Assembly: GCA_965249685.1 (NCBI GenBank)
Contig: CBDFMN010000003.1
Coordinates: 2,232,001-2,296,000 of the forward strand
DNA: 64,000 bases
Direction: 5' to 3'
From: RH-AL1 sp965249685
GTDB taxonomy: Bacteria > Pseudomonadota > Alphaproteobacteria > Rhizobiales > Beijerinckiaceae
Made by a program: the position numbers and the translations under genes. A model generated the notes under the pieces. The model saw only the letters and a list, made by a program, of their open reading frames with translations, had not been told where the DNA came from and did not search any database. Each line of letters opens with the position of its first letter. Position 1 is the stretch's first letter. This document shows, piece by piece, positions 54,214 through 63,120 of this stretch.

Positions 54214-57200
54214 CTATTCTGCCGCCAGGCGGACCATCGGCGCCGTCGTCCGCCACTGCGCCAGAAGCACTTCCTCCTCGGCCTTGGCCGCGAGGCGGTT
54301 GCGCTCCTTGACCGGACCGAACCCCTTGATCGTCTCCGGCAGCCCGGCGAGGGCGACGGCGGTCGCGTGGTTGTCGGGCGCCAACCCGGCGAGGAGTTCG
54401 CCCGCCAGTGTCTCGTAATCGTCGATCAGTCGACGCTCGGCCCGACGCTCGGTGGTGTAGCCGAACAGGTCGAAGGGCGTGCCGCGCAGGCGCTTGGCGG
54501 CCGCCAGCGCCGGCAGCAGGTGCCGCAGCCAAGGTCCGAACGCCGTCTTCACCGGCACGCCCGCCTTGTTGCGGCGGTCGAGCAGCGGGGGCGCCAGGTG
54601 GTAGGTGACCTTGAGGTCGCCCTCGACCGTGTCGGCGAGCTGGCGGGCGAACGAGCCGTCGCTGTAGAGCCGGGCGACCTCGTACTCGTCCTTGATCGCG
54701 AGCAGCTTGAAGAAGCCCTTGGCAACGGCCGCGGCGAGTCCGCTGCAGCCCGGCGCATGGGTCGCCTCGGCGGCGACGGCGCGATCGACGAGGGCACGGT
54801 AGCGCTCGGCGTAGGCGGCGTCCTGGTAGGCGGTGAGGAAGGCTTCGCGCCGCGCCACCTGCTCGTTGAGCGTGGCGGCCGGGGCGCTGCCCTTGGCACC
54901 GGGGCGTGCGGCGGCGATCAGCGCCACGACCTCTGCCGGATCGACGGCGGCGTGTCGGCCCCAGGCGAACGCCTGAAGGTTCATGGCGACCGCCTCGCCG
55001 TTGAGCGTGACGGCGCGGCGGATCGATTCCTCGGCGAGCGGGACGAGGCCGCGCTGCCAGGCAAGGCCCAAAGCGAACATGTTGCCGGCGAGCGAGGTTC
55101 CAAGCAGGGTGGTCGCCGCAGCGGTCGCGTCGAAATAGGTGACGGTCTCGCCCGCCGCCGCGCCGATCGCCTGCTTGATGCGGGCGGCCGACAAGTCGTA
55201 GGCCGGCTTGCGCGCGAACTCGCCAGGAAAGAGTTCGGCAGCGTTGACGATCACCGCCGTTTCGCCGGAGCGAATGGTGGCGAGCACCTTCTTCGCGCCC
55301 GTCGCGACGAGGTCGCAGCCGAGCACGAGGTCCGCCTCGGCAGCCGCGATGCGGACGGTATGGATGTCCTGCGGGCGCTCGGCGATCTTGACGTGGCTGT
55401 AGACCGCCCCGCCCTTCTGCGCGAGGCCGGCCATGTCCATGATCCCGCAGCCTTTGCCCTCGAGGTGCGCGGCCATACCGAGAATGGCGCCGACGGTGAC
55501 GACACCGGTGCCGCCGACACCGGTGACGACGATGCAATACGGCTTGGCCGCCAGCGAGGCCGGCGCGACGCGCGGGGGCAGCGGGCGCAGGCCCTGCATC
55601 GCCGCGGGCGGAAGCACTTTCGGCCGCGCGCCGCTGACCGTCACGATCGCCGGGCAGAAGCCGCTGACGCAGCTCATGTCCTTGTTGCAGCTCGACTGGT
55701 CGATGGTGCGCTTGCGGCCGAACTCCGTCTCGACCGGCTGCACGGCGACGCAGTTGGAGGTGGCGCCGCAATCGCCGCAGCCTTCGCAGACGAGCTCGTT
55801 GATGAAGACCTTGACGTCGGGGTCGGGCAGCAGGCCCTTCTTGCGCCGGCGGCGTTTCTCGGCCGCGCAGGTCTGGTCGTAGATGAGGATGGTCGTGCCC
55901 GGGAGCGCGGCCAACCGGCGCTGCACCGCGTCGAGCTCGTCGCGCCTGTGGATCGTCGCTCCCGTCGGCCAGGCCGTGGAGGCGGGGTACTTGCCGGGCT
56001 CGTCCGAGACGATCGCGATGGCGGCCACCCCTTCGGCCGCGACCTGCCGGGCGATGGCGACGACGGTGAGCCCGCCCTCGTGGGCCTGGCCGCCGGTCAT
56101 CGCCACCGCGTCGTTGAACAGGAGCTTGTAGGTGATGTTGGTCTTTGCGGCGACCGCCCAGCGGATCGCCAGCACGCCCGAATGGTTGTAGGTCCCGTCG
56201 CCAAGGTTCTGGAAGACGTGGCCGCGCGTGGAGAAAGGCGCCTCGCCGATCCAGTTGGCACCTTCGCCGCCCATCTGGGTGAAGCCATCGGTGCCGCGCT
56301 CCATCGTCTGCGCCATGTAATGGCAGCCGATGCCCGCGTAGGCACGGGCGCCTTCGGGCACGACGGTCGAGCTGTTATGCGGGCAACCGGCGCAAAAATG
56401 CGGGGTCCGCGTGGCGGCGTCTTTGAGGGGGGCGACGCGGCCCTGCACCCGTTCCAGCCGGTCGAGGCGCGCGGCCAGGTCGACGTTGGGGGCGTAACGG
56501 AGCACGCGGCGGCCGATGGCGATCGCGATGTCATGGACGTCAAGCGCGCCGTGCGGCGGAAACAGGCCGGCACCGGATTCGTCGGCCTTGCCGATGCAGA
56601 CCGGCCTGTCAGGCCAATTGTAAAGCTGCTCGCGCAGCTGGGTCTCGACCAGCGAACGCTTCTCTTCGACGACCATGACCGTCTCGAGGCCCTCGGCGAA
56701 GGCGCGCACGCCCTGCGGCTCGAGCGGCCACGGGCAGGCGAGCTTGTAGAGGCGCAAGCCGAAGGCATTGGCCCGCACTTCGTCGATGCCGAGCACGTCG
56801 AGCGCCTGGCGCACGTCGCCATAGGCCTTGCCGGCGGCGACGATGCCGAGGCGCGCCTTGGGCCCGCCGGACAGCATCACCCGGTTGAGCCGGTTGGCGC
56901 GCAGGAAACCGTGCACGGCGGCGAGTTTGTGCTGGGTGAGGCGCACGTCCTGGTCGAGGATCGAATCCCTGGGACGAATGTTGAGGCCGCCCGGCGGCAG
57001 CACGACATCGGTCGGCAGGACGGAGGCAAAGCGCTCGATGCCCGCCTCGATGGAGGCCGTCGACTCGACCGTGTCCTTGACGCATTTGAGACCGGTCCAG
57101 GTGCCGGCGTAGCGGCTCATGGCGATGCCCATCAAACCGTAATCGACGATCTCCTGCACATTGGCCGGCGCGAGGATCGGCATCATCATGTCGGCGAAGA

Positions 57201-57798
57201 CGAACTCCGACTGGTGCGCGGTCGAGGAGGATTCGGCCATGTGGTCGTCGCCCATCAGGGCGAGGACGCCGCCGAGCGGCGAGGTGCCGGCGAGATTGGC
57301 GTGGCGGAACACGTCGCCCGAGCGGTCCACGCCCGGGCCTTTGCCGTACCAGAGCGAAAACACGCCTTCGTAGCGGCCCTCGCCGCGCATCTCGGCCTGC
57401 TGCGCGCCCCAGACGGCGGTGGCAGCGAGGTCCTCGTTAAGGCCGGGCTCGAAGGTGATCGACGCCGCCGCGAGCGCCTCCTTGGCGGCAAAAAGGTTCG
57501 AGTCGAGCCGGCCGAGCGGCGAGCCGCGATAGCCGGACACGAACCCCGCCGTACGATGGCCCGCGCGACGGTCGATCTCGCGCTGCATGAGCAGCGTGCG
57601 CACAATCGCCTGCGCTCCCGAGACGAACACCCGATCTTTGGCGAGGTCGTACTTGTCGGCCAGCGTGGTGCCGGAAACGTCGGGAAGGCGAGGAGAAATC
57701 GCCCGCAACGGCGAAGCGCCGGGGGCCTGCGGAGCGGCGGCTCGCTCGCGGTCAACGGCACGGGACACGCGCCGTGGCACGACGAAACGGCCGGTCAT
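54214..57798 (-). CDS. fused indolepyruvate ferredoxin oxidoreductase
   Basis: A 1194-residue single-chain IorA/IorB-type enzyme that oxidatively decarboxylates aryl 2-oxo acids to acyl-CoA, using thiamine diphosphate and iron-sulfur clusters. The N-terminal pyrimidine-binding part contains SGYRGSPLGRLDSNL. The TPP part follows near CPHNSSTVVPEGARAYAGIG and GGEGANWIGEAPF. A ferredoxin-like motif CEGCGDC (about residues 667-673) and SSCNKDMSCVSGFCP supply clusters. The gamma-type part contains TGVGGTGVVTVGAILGMAAH. Fused forms near 1150-1200 residues are common in Proteobacteria. A triple 21-bp repeat lies just upstream of the ATG. Confidence 0.93.
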   Translation of the reverse strand: MTGRFVVPRRVSRAVDRERAAAPQAPGASPLRAISPRLPDVSGTTLADKYDLAKDRVFVSGAQAIVRTLLMQREIDRRAGHRTAGFVSGYRGSPLGRLDSNLFAAKEALAAASITFEPGLNEDLAATAVWGAQQAEMRGEGRYEGVFSLWYGKGPGVDRSGDVFRHANLAGTSPLGGVLALMGDDHMAESSSTAHQSEFVFADMMMPILAPANVQEIVDYGLMGIAMSRYAGTWTGLKCVKDTVESTASIEAGIERFASVLPTDVVLPPGGLNIRPRDSILDQDVRLTQHKLAAVHGFLRANRLNRVMLSGGPKARLGIVAAGKAYGDVRQALDVLGIDEVRANAFGLRLYKLACPWPLEPQGVRAFAEGLETVMVVEEKRSLVETQLREQLYNWPDRPVCIGKADESGAGLFPPHGALDVHDIAIAIGRRVLRYAPNVDLAARLDRLERVQGRVAPLKDAATRTPHFCAGCPHNSSTVVPEGARAYAGIGCHYMAQTMERGTDGFTQMGGEGANWIGEAPFSTRGHVFQNLGDGTYNHSGVLAIRWAVAAKTNITYKLLFNDAVAMTGGQAHEGGLTVVAIARQVAAEGVAAIAIVSDEPGKYPASTAWPTGATIHRRDELDAVQRRLAALPGTTILIYDQTCAAEKRRRRKKGLLPDPDVKVFINELVCEGCGDCGATSNCVAVQPVETEFGRKRTIDQSSCNKDMSCVSGFCPAIVTVSGARPKVLPPAAMQGLRPLPPRVAPASLAAKPYCIVVTGVGGTGVVTVGAILGMAAHLEGKGCGIMDMAGLAQKGGAVYSHVKIAERPQDIHTVRIAAAEADLVLGCDLVATGAKKVLATIRSGETAVIVNAAELFPGEFARKPAYDLSAARIKQAIGAAAGETVTYFDATAAATTLLGTSLAGNMFALGLAWQRGLVPLAEESIRRAVTLNGEAVAMNLQAFAWGRHAAVDPAEVVALIAAARPGAKGSAPAATLNEQVARREAFLTAYQDAAYAERYRALVDRAVAAEATHAPGCSGLAAAVAKGFFKLLAIKDEYEVARLYSDGSFARQLADTVEGDLKVTYHLAPPLLDRRNKAGVPVKTAFGPWLRHLLPALAAAKRLRGTPFDLFGYTTERRAERRLIDDYETLAGELLAGLAPDNHATAVALAGLPETIKGFGPVKERNRLAAKAEEEVLLAQWRTTAPMVRLAAE

Positions 57799-58164
57799 CG
57801 AGCGACTCCCGCGGATCGCATCTGCCCTGCGGAGCCTATCCGATGCTTCGCGGAGCTTATCTGAAGCCCTGCGGAGCCTATCTGAAGCATGGTGCGGATG
57901 GTCGACCCCCTCTGCCGCTCAGCCGAGACGCCACGCCTACGCCATTCACCTTGCGCAAACCAGAAAACCCGCAGGCGCGGCAGTCACCTTTTATGTCGCT
58001 TTATGTCAGTCTTCATCGCGTTTCCCGAGCGGGCGAGCGAGAGGTAAGCGACGCTCCGCGTTGTACCACGAGACGACCCGCGCTATGCCGCCAAGCGCGC
58101 GGCGAGGGCCGGCCGGATCGGAGCTCATGGCCATTTTTCCCAGCGTCGCCGTCGCGGGGGCACG
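57799..58164. other. divergent intergenic region with tandem repeats
   Basis: These 366 nt separate the divergent oxidoreductase and GT21 genes. They contain a triple 21-bp repeat at 57825-57887, listed separately. The plus-strand frame across it is open because 21 is a multiple of three, but it has no ribosome binding site and is not called as a gene. Confidence 0.5.
57825..57887. repeat. 21-bp tandem repeat, three units
   Basis: Three 21-bp units (57825-57845, 57846-57866, 57867-57887) share GCGGAGCYTATC near their centre. The first and third units are closest; the second has a changed start (CTTCGCGG). The repeat begins 26 nt upstream of the oxidoreductase ATG, in its leader or promoter. 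Confidence 0.85.
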
Positions 58165-59313
58165 TTGACCGCCTCTCCCCTTTCCATCCTGCCGGCGGCA
58201 CTCGCGGCGCTCTGGTGGACGATCGCCGTGGCGGTCTTCCTCGCCTCGCTCGCCGGCGCGCTGCTGCAACCCTGGCTGCAGCGGCGGCGCGGCGCCTCGG
58301 CCGCTCTGCCGCCGGTGTCCCTCCTGCTGCCGGTAAAGCTGGTCAACCCCGGCTTCGCTCGCGCGCAAGCGTCGGCTTTCGCGCAGGACTATCCCGACTA
58401 CGAGGTGCTGGTCGGCACGGCGGAGCAGCGCTCGCCCGCGCTCGACCTGATGGGTGGACTGGGCGACGCGTCCCCCGTCCCCTGCCGCATCCTCGTGTCG
58501 CCGGGCGGCGCGGCGGTCAGCCCGAAGCTGAACACGTTGCGCGTCCCGCTCGCCGAGGCGCGCCACGACGTGGTGGTGACAAAGGATTCCAATATCACGT
58601 TCTCTCCCGACACGCTGCGGGCGATGGTGGGCGGCTTGGCGTCCGGCGTCGGCCTCGTCTGCGCCGTGCCGGTCGCCGTGCGCGCGGCAACGCTGGCCGG
58701 ACGCATCGAAGCGGTGCTCATCAACCGCGACGCGCGTCTCCTGCTCACCGCCTCCGCCGGCGGCAAGGGCTACGGCGTCGGCAAGGTCATGGCCTTCCGC
58801 CGCAGCGACCTCGCGCGCGCCGGCGGCATGGGAGCGGTCGGCTACACGATCGCCGAGGACACGGCCCTGTCGCGGGCAATGGCGGGCCTCGGCCTCGCCA
58901 CCTGCTTTTCAGGCGTCACGGTGGACCAGGAGATCGGCGCGCGCCGCCTGCGCGACGTCTACGCCCGACAAGCGCGCTGGGCGGTGATCCGGCGCGCCGA
59001 GGAGCCGCTCACGTTTACCTTCGAGCCGCTGGCCTGCGCCTTGCCGGCGGCGGCGGCGGCAGCGCTGGCGGCGCCGCTCGTGGGCATTGATGCGAGGTGG
59101 GGGGCAGCCGCGACGCTTGCCGGCTGGTACGCGCTGGAGGCGCTGGTGGCCGCGGCCAAGCGATGGGAGCTGCGGCCGTGGACGCCGGCGGCCGTCCTGG
59201 GCCGAGACCTCGTGCTGCTCACCGCCTGGACGATGGCTTGGACGACGCGGGAGGTTACCTGGGCCGGCAGCAGACAGGACGTTCGAAACGTCCTCCGCAG
59301 GAAGGATCGATAG
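58165..59313 (+). CDS. GT21-type glycosyltransferase (ceramide glucosyltransferase / HpnI-like)
   Basis: A 382-residue membrane glycosyltransferase. An N-terminal helix (WWTIAVAVFLASLAGALL) is followed by the GT-A domain: LPPVSLLLPVKLVNPGFA, the first aspartate in YPDYEVLVGT, VTKDSNITFSPDTL, then the base in YTIAEDTALSRAM and the (Q/R)xxRW-type RQARWAVIRR, and C-terminal helices. This is the GT21 layout shared by bacterial ceramide glucosyltransferases and hopanoid-associated HpnI; sequence alone does not separate them. The start is a TTG at 58165 with a G-rich leader. The convergent neighbour is a fatty-acid-hydroxylase-like gene ending 7 nt away, which favours a hydroxyceramide product, while the hopanoid genes elsewhere keep HpnI possible. 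Confidence 0.82.
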   Translation: MTASPLSILPAALAALWWTIAVAVFLASLAGALLQPWLQRRRGASAALPPVSLLLPVKLVNPGFARAQASAFAQDYPDYEVLVGTAEQRSPALDLMGGLGDASPVPCRILVSPGGAAVSPKLNTLRVPLAEARHDVVVTKDSNITFSPDTLRAMVGGLASGVGLVCAVPVAVRAATLAGRIEAVLINRDARLLLTASAGGKGYGVGKVMAFRRSDLARAGGMGAVGYTIAEDTALSRAMAGLGLATCFSGVTVDQEIGARRLRDVYARQARWAVIRRAEEPLTFTFEPLACALPAAAAAALAAPLVGIDARWGAAATLAGWYALEALVAAAKRWELRPWTPAAVLGRDLVLLTAWTMAWTTREVTWAGSRQDVRNVLRRKDR

Positions 59314-59320
59314 GGCCCTA

Positions 59321-59962
59321 TCAACCGCGCTTCGGCCGACGCTCCGCGGTGCCGAACACGAAGTCCCAATACGGCGCGCTGACCCCGAAGCCTTTATCGT
59401 GGTCGCGGAAATGATGCATCAGGTGCAGCCGCCGCAGGGCCATCCCAAGCTTGGTCGTCGGCTCCGCGTGGTGAGTGTAGTAATGCACCATGTCGTAGGC
59501 GAGGTAACCGAGGATGAAACCCATCAGCACAGGAGTCCGCAGCGTTTCGCCGAACAGCACAGTGGCGACGCCGAAGGCGGCGATCATGATCGGTCCCGAG
59601 AGCAGCACCGGCATGACGAGGCGCAGCGGATCGCTTGGGTGGTCGTGGTGCACGCCGTGGATGAGGAAGTGCAGCCGCTTGCCCAACGTGCCGGGGAACT
59701 CCCAGTGGAACAGGTAGCGGTGGCCGAAATATTCGATCAGCGTCCAGATGAGATAGCCGAGCACGCCGGCACCGAGCGTCACGAGCGACGACAGCGATTG
59801 CAGGCTGAGGACACCGAGAATCACGATGATCGGCGCATAGACAAACAGCGGGACCGACCAATGGACGCGCGAGAGCTTGTCGAGCAACGGGTTCTCGAAC
59901 AGGCGCGGCGAGGCGCAGAGCCGGTCGGACCCGCTCGCGAAATTACCGTCCATCGCCGTCAT
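59321..59962 (-). CDS. fatty-acid-hydroxylase/sterol-desaturase family protein
   Basis: A 213-residue membrane di-iron enzyme. Hydrophobic helices (VPLFVYAPIIVILGVLSL, LVTLGAGVLGYLIWTLIEYF) frame the histidine clusters HRYLFHWE, HFLIHGVHHDH, HYYTHH and HLMHHFRDH, which match the fatty acid 2-hydroxylase branch (FA2H/Scs7). Such enzymes hydroxylate the acyl chain of ceramides or related lipids. The ATG at 59960-59962 is the best start, though without a strong ribosome binding site; Met4 is an alternative. It is convergent with the GT21 gene. Confidence 0.86.
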   Translation of the reverse strand: MTAMDGNFASGSDRLCASPRLFENPLLDKLSRVHWSVPLFVYAPIIVILGVLSLQSLSSLVTLGAGVLGYLIWTLIEYFGHRYLFHWEFPGTLGKRLHFLIHGVHHDHPSDPLRLVMPVLLSGPIMIAAFGVATVLFGETLRTPVLMGFILGYLAYDMVHYYTHHAEPTTKLGMALRRLHLMHHFRDHDKGFGVSAPYWDFVFGTAERRPKRG

Positions 59963-60170
59963 GAGGGGCCCGCCTGCTGTTGATCGTTCCGGCGTGGTTA
60001 CCGGGGCGCCGGCACAGGGGCAAGTCACATGATGCAACAGTGCCTTGCAGAATGAGGACGCAGAACGCACGAAGCTTGGCTTCGCCGGAAGACGCGCCGA
60101 CGGGCAGGGTGCCGCTTTGCCTTCCTGCGCCCGTGATCCCTATATGGAGCGGACGCGCGAAAGGATGACC

Positions 60171-62222
60171 ATGACCGCCAACCCCCTGCTTCAGCCCTGG
60201 ACCGGCCCTTTCCGGGCGCCGCCCTTCGACGCCTTGAAAACGGAGCATTTCCGCCCGGCCTTCGACGCCGCGCTGGCGGAAAACGTTGTGGAAGTGGCGG
60301 CCATCGCGGAGAATACCGCGCCGGCGAGTTTCGCCAATACGGTTGCGGCGCTGGAACGGTCGGGACGGGCGCTCGACGCGGTCTGCTCGGTGTTCTTCAA
60401 TCTCTCCGGCGCGCATACGGACGCGGCGATCCAAGCTATCGAGCGCGCGATGGCGCCCCTCCTCTCGCGCCACTCTTCCGCCATCTACCTCAACGGCGCG
60501 CTCTACCGCCGCATCGACGACCTCTGGATGGCGCGCGCGGAGCTAGGGCTCGACCCGGAGCAGATGCGTGTGCTCGAGCGCTACCACACGATCTTCTCGC
60601 GCGCGGGCGGCGGCGTGCCGGAGGCCGCCAAGGCGCGGCTCGCCGCAATCGGCGAGCGGCTGGCGACGCTCGGCACGCAGTTTGGCCAGAACGTGCTCGC
60701 CGACGAGAGCGGCTACGAGCTGGTGCTAGAAGAGCCCGATGATTGGGCCGGCCTGCCGGCGGCCCTTGTCGAGGCCGCCGCAGCAGCCGCGGCCGCGCGC
60801 GGAAAACCCGGGCGGCACGTGGTCACCCTGTCGCGATCGTCCGTGGAGCCGTTCCTCCAGTTCTCCGCCCGGCGCGATCTGCGCGAGCAGGCCTTCGCCG
60901 CGTGGGCGCGGCGCGGCGAAGGGGGCGGCGCGAGCGACAACCGCGCGATCGTCGCCGAGACCGTCGCCCTACGCGCCGAAAAGGCGAAGCTGCTCGGCTA
61001 CGACAGCTTCGCGGCCTACCGGCTCGCCGACACGATGGCCAAGACGCCGGCTGCGGCGCGCCGCCTGCTCGACGCGGTATGGGGTCCGGCCAAGGTGCGC
61101 GCGGCGGGCGAGGCGGCAGCCCTCCAGGCCCTGGCGCATGGCGAGGGCGGCAATTTCACGATCGCGCCCTGGGACTGGCGCTATTACGCGGAGCGTCGCC
61201 GAGTGGCGGAGTTCGACCTCGACGAGGCGGAGATCAAGCCCTACTTCCAGCTCGAACGGATGATCGAGGCGGCCTTCTACACGGCGCAGAAGCTTTTCGG
61301 CGTTCGCTTCACGCCGCGGCCGGACGTGCCCCTCTATCATCCCGATGCGCGCGCTTGGGAGGTCCGCGATACGGCGGATCAGCCGATCGCGCTGTTCATC
61401 GGCGACTATTTCGCGCGACCGTCCAAGCGCAGCGGCGCCTGGATGAGCGCGTTCCGCTCGCAGGAGCGTCTCGACGGACCCGTGCTGCCCATCGTCGTCA
61501 ACGTGATGAACTTCGCGCGGGCGCCGGCGGGCGAGGCGAGCCTCCTCTCCTTCGATGACGCGCGCACCCTGTTCCACGAATTCGGGCACGGCCTGCACGG
61601 CATGCTGTCGAACGTCACCTATCCCATCCTGTCCGGCACAAGCGTCTCGCGCGACTTCGTGGAGTTCCCCTCGCAGCTCTACGAGCACTGGTTCGAGCAG
61701 CCGGCCCTGCTGCGCCGCTTCGCCGTGCACAAGGACACGGGGCAGCCGATCCCGGAGGCGCTGCTCGCCCGCCTGCTGGCCGCGCGGAACTTCAACCAGG
61801 GCTTCGCCACAGTGGAATACACCGCCTCGGCCCTCGTCGACCTCGACCTGCACGCGCGCCCCGAAGATGGCCCGCTCGACGTGGGCGCCTTCGAGGCGGA
61901 GACGCTGGCGGGCCTTGGCATGCCGGCCGGGATCGTGATGCGGCACCGCCTGCCGCACTTCCAGCACGTCTTCGCGGGCGACGGCTATTCGGCTTCCTAC
62001 TATGCCTACCTATGGTCGGAAGTGCTCGACGCGGACGGGTTCGACGCCTTTACGGAAGCCGGCGACATCTTCGATCCCGCCGTCGCCCGCCGCCTGTACG
62101 ACAACGTCTACAGCGCGGGCAACAAGCGCGACCCCGAAGCCGCCTACCGCGCCTTTCGCGGGCGCGACCCGCATACCGCGGCGCTGCTGCAGAAACGTGG
62201 GCTGCTCGACGCCGCCGCCTGA
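60171..62222 (+). CDS. M3 family oligopeptidase (Dcp/OpdA-like)
   Basis: A 683-residue zinc metallopeptidase that degrades short peptides in the cytosol. It opens with NPLLQPWTGPFRAPPFDALK and ETEHF-like KTEHFRPAFDAAL, the usual start of M3 enzymes. The active site HEFGH is at residues 469-473 in ARTLFHEFGHGLHGMLS, and the third ligand lies in SRDFVEFPSQLYEHWF. There is no signal peptide. The ATG at 60171 has AAAGGA 6 nt upstream; ATGs at 60165 and 60144 are alternatives. All catalytic residues are present. Confidence 0.95.
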   Translation: MTANPLLQPWTGPFRAPPFDALKTEHFRPAFDAALAENVVEVAAIAENTAPASFANTVAALERSGRALDAVCSVFFNLSGAHTDAAIQAIERAMAPLLSRHSSAIYLNGALYRRIDDLWMARAELGLDPEQMRVLERYHTIFSRAGGGVPEAAKARLAAIGERLATLGTQFGQNVLADESGYELVLEEPDDWAGLPAALVEAAAAAAAARGKPGRHVVTLSRSSVEPFLQFSARRDLREQAFAAWARRGEGGGASDNRAIVAETVALRAEKAKLLGYDSFAAYRLADTMAKTPAAARRLLDAVWGPAKVRAAGEAAALQALAHGEGGNFTIAPWDWRYYAERRRVAEFDLDEAEIKPYFQLERMIEAAFYTAQKLFGVRFTPRPDVPLYHPDARAWEVRDTADQPIALFIGDYFARPSKRSGAWMSAFRSQERLDGPVLPIVVNVMNFARAPAGEASLLSFDDARTLFHEFGHGLHGMLSNVTYPILSGTSVSRDFVEFPSQLYEHWFEQPALLRRFAVHKDTGQPIPEALLARLLAARNFNQGFATVEYTASALVDLDLHARPEDGPLDVGAFEAETLAGLGMPAGIVMRHRLPHFQHVFAGDGYSASYYAYLWSEVLDADGFDAFTEAGDIFDPAVARRLYDNVYSAGNKRDPEAAYRAFRGRDPHTAALLQKRGLLDAAA

Positions 62223-62300
62223 CCTCTCAAGCCGACCTGCCAGGTTAGTCCCGCCACGATCGGCCGCTCGCGACGCGCCGCCTCAACCCAAGGAACACGA

Positions 62301-63023
62301 ATGCAGACAGTGACCTACCGGCTCGTCGACCCGCGGCTCGCCCCGCGCCGCACGAAGATGGAAATCCCCGGCTGGTCGGGCAAGCCGGAGCCGCGCAAGA
62401 CCGGGTCGCACGAGCACGTGTGGCATTGCCTGCCCTTCACCGAAGGCGCGCAATACGGCATCGAGATCTTCTACCCCTACGATTTCGAGATGACCGTCTC
62501 CACAGTCGAGGGCAAGCTCGTCTTCGCGGCGGACTTCGGCCCCGACCCGGAGACCGGTATCGAATGGCCGCCCTTCCGCACGTTCGGCGAGAAGTTCTAC
62601 ACCTACCAGCTCCTCCTCGACCTGAAACCGGCCGAGGGCTACGCCACGCGCATGGAGCCACACCCGCGCTTCTACACGGACACGACGGACACCTGCCCGA
62701 TCGCCGTGCCCGCCCTCGTGCGAAACTGGTGGCCGATGCTCTCCTTTATGGTGTTCAAGTCGCCGGCCGAGGGCCGCACCCACGTGTTCCGGCCCGGCGA
62801 GCCGATGGCGCAGCTCATCGTCATTCCCAGCGAACCCGACCTCGAACTCGTGCCGATGGACGAGGAGACGATGGCCGAACGCGAGCTGCAGGGCCGGCGA
62901 ATCCATGCGAGCCGGGATACGCTGTCGCTCGACACGCGGTGGATCTCGACCTCCGACACCGTCTTCGACGGCACCTATCGCCACATCCTGCGGGCCGCCA
63001 AAGCCCGCGAGCGGAAAGACTGA
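62301..63023 (+). CDS. DUF6065-like hypothetical protein
   Basis: A 240-residue cytosolic protein. VWHCLPFTEGAQYGIEIFYPYDFEM and the later Trp-Trp-Pro segment RNWWPMLSFMVFKSP resemble the poorly characterised DUF6065 family, in which a CLPL...GWEI pattern is typical; this match is from memory and moderate. The rest is beta-rich with FRPGEPMAQLIVIPSEPDLELVPM near the end. No catalytic motif, signal or membrane segment is visible. AAGGA lies 5 nt before the ATG. A strong hairpin follows the gene. Confidence 0.72.
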   Translation: MQTVTYRLVDPRLAPRRTKMEIPGWSGKPEPRKTGSHEHVWHCLPFTEGAQYGIEIFYPYDFEMTVSTVEGKLVFAADFGPDPETGIEWPPFRTFGEKFYTYQLLLDLKPAEGYATRMEPHPRFYTDTTDTCPIAVPALVRNWWPMLSFMVFKSPAEGRTHVFRPGEPMAQLIVIPSEPDLELVPMDEETMAERELQGRRIHASRDTLSLDTRWISTSDTVFDGTYRHILRAAKARERKD

Positions 63024-63068
63024 AAGCGTATCGGGACTGCTCCGCTTCGCGAGCCGTCGTTTGCACGA

Positions 63069-63101
63069 AAAAGGGGCGCATCCCGCGGATGCGCCCCTTT
63101 T
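63069..63101. terminator. bidirectional terminator
   Basis: A stem formed by AAAAGGGGCGCATC (63069-63082) and GATGCGCCCCTTTT (63088-63101), with a CCGCG loop, has T runs on both strands. It lies between the convergent genes ending at 63023 and 63121 and should terminate both. Confidence 0.9.
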
Positions 63102-63120
63102 CACGTGGTCCCCGACCCTC

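Noticed and set aside
53992..57864. A 1290-residue open frame on the plus strand opposite the indolepyruvate oxidoreductase
   Set aside because: It is antisense to a clear enzyme gene, has Arg/His/Gly-heavy composition and no ribosome binding site. GC-rich codon use removes stops from the opposite strand.
57825..57887. Possible CRISPR array
   Set aside because: The units are directly adjacent with no unique spacers and only three copies. The same holds for the repeats at 29423 and 44280.
57587..58168. An open frame overlapping the TTG of the GT21 gene as TTGA
   Set aside because: It begins inside the oxidoreductase gene, has Ser/Arg-rich low-information sequence and no ribosome binding site; the overlap is likely chance.
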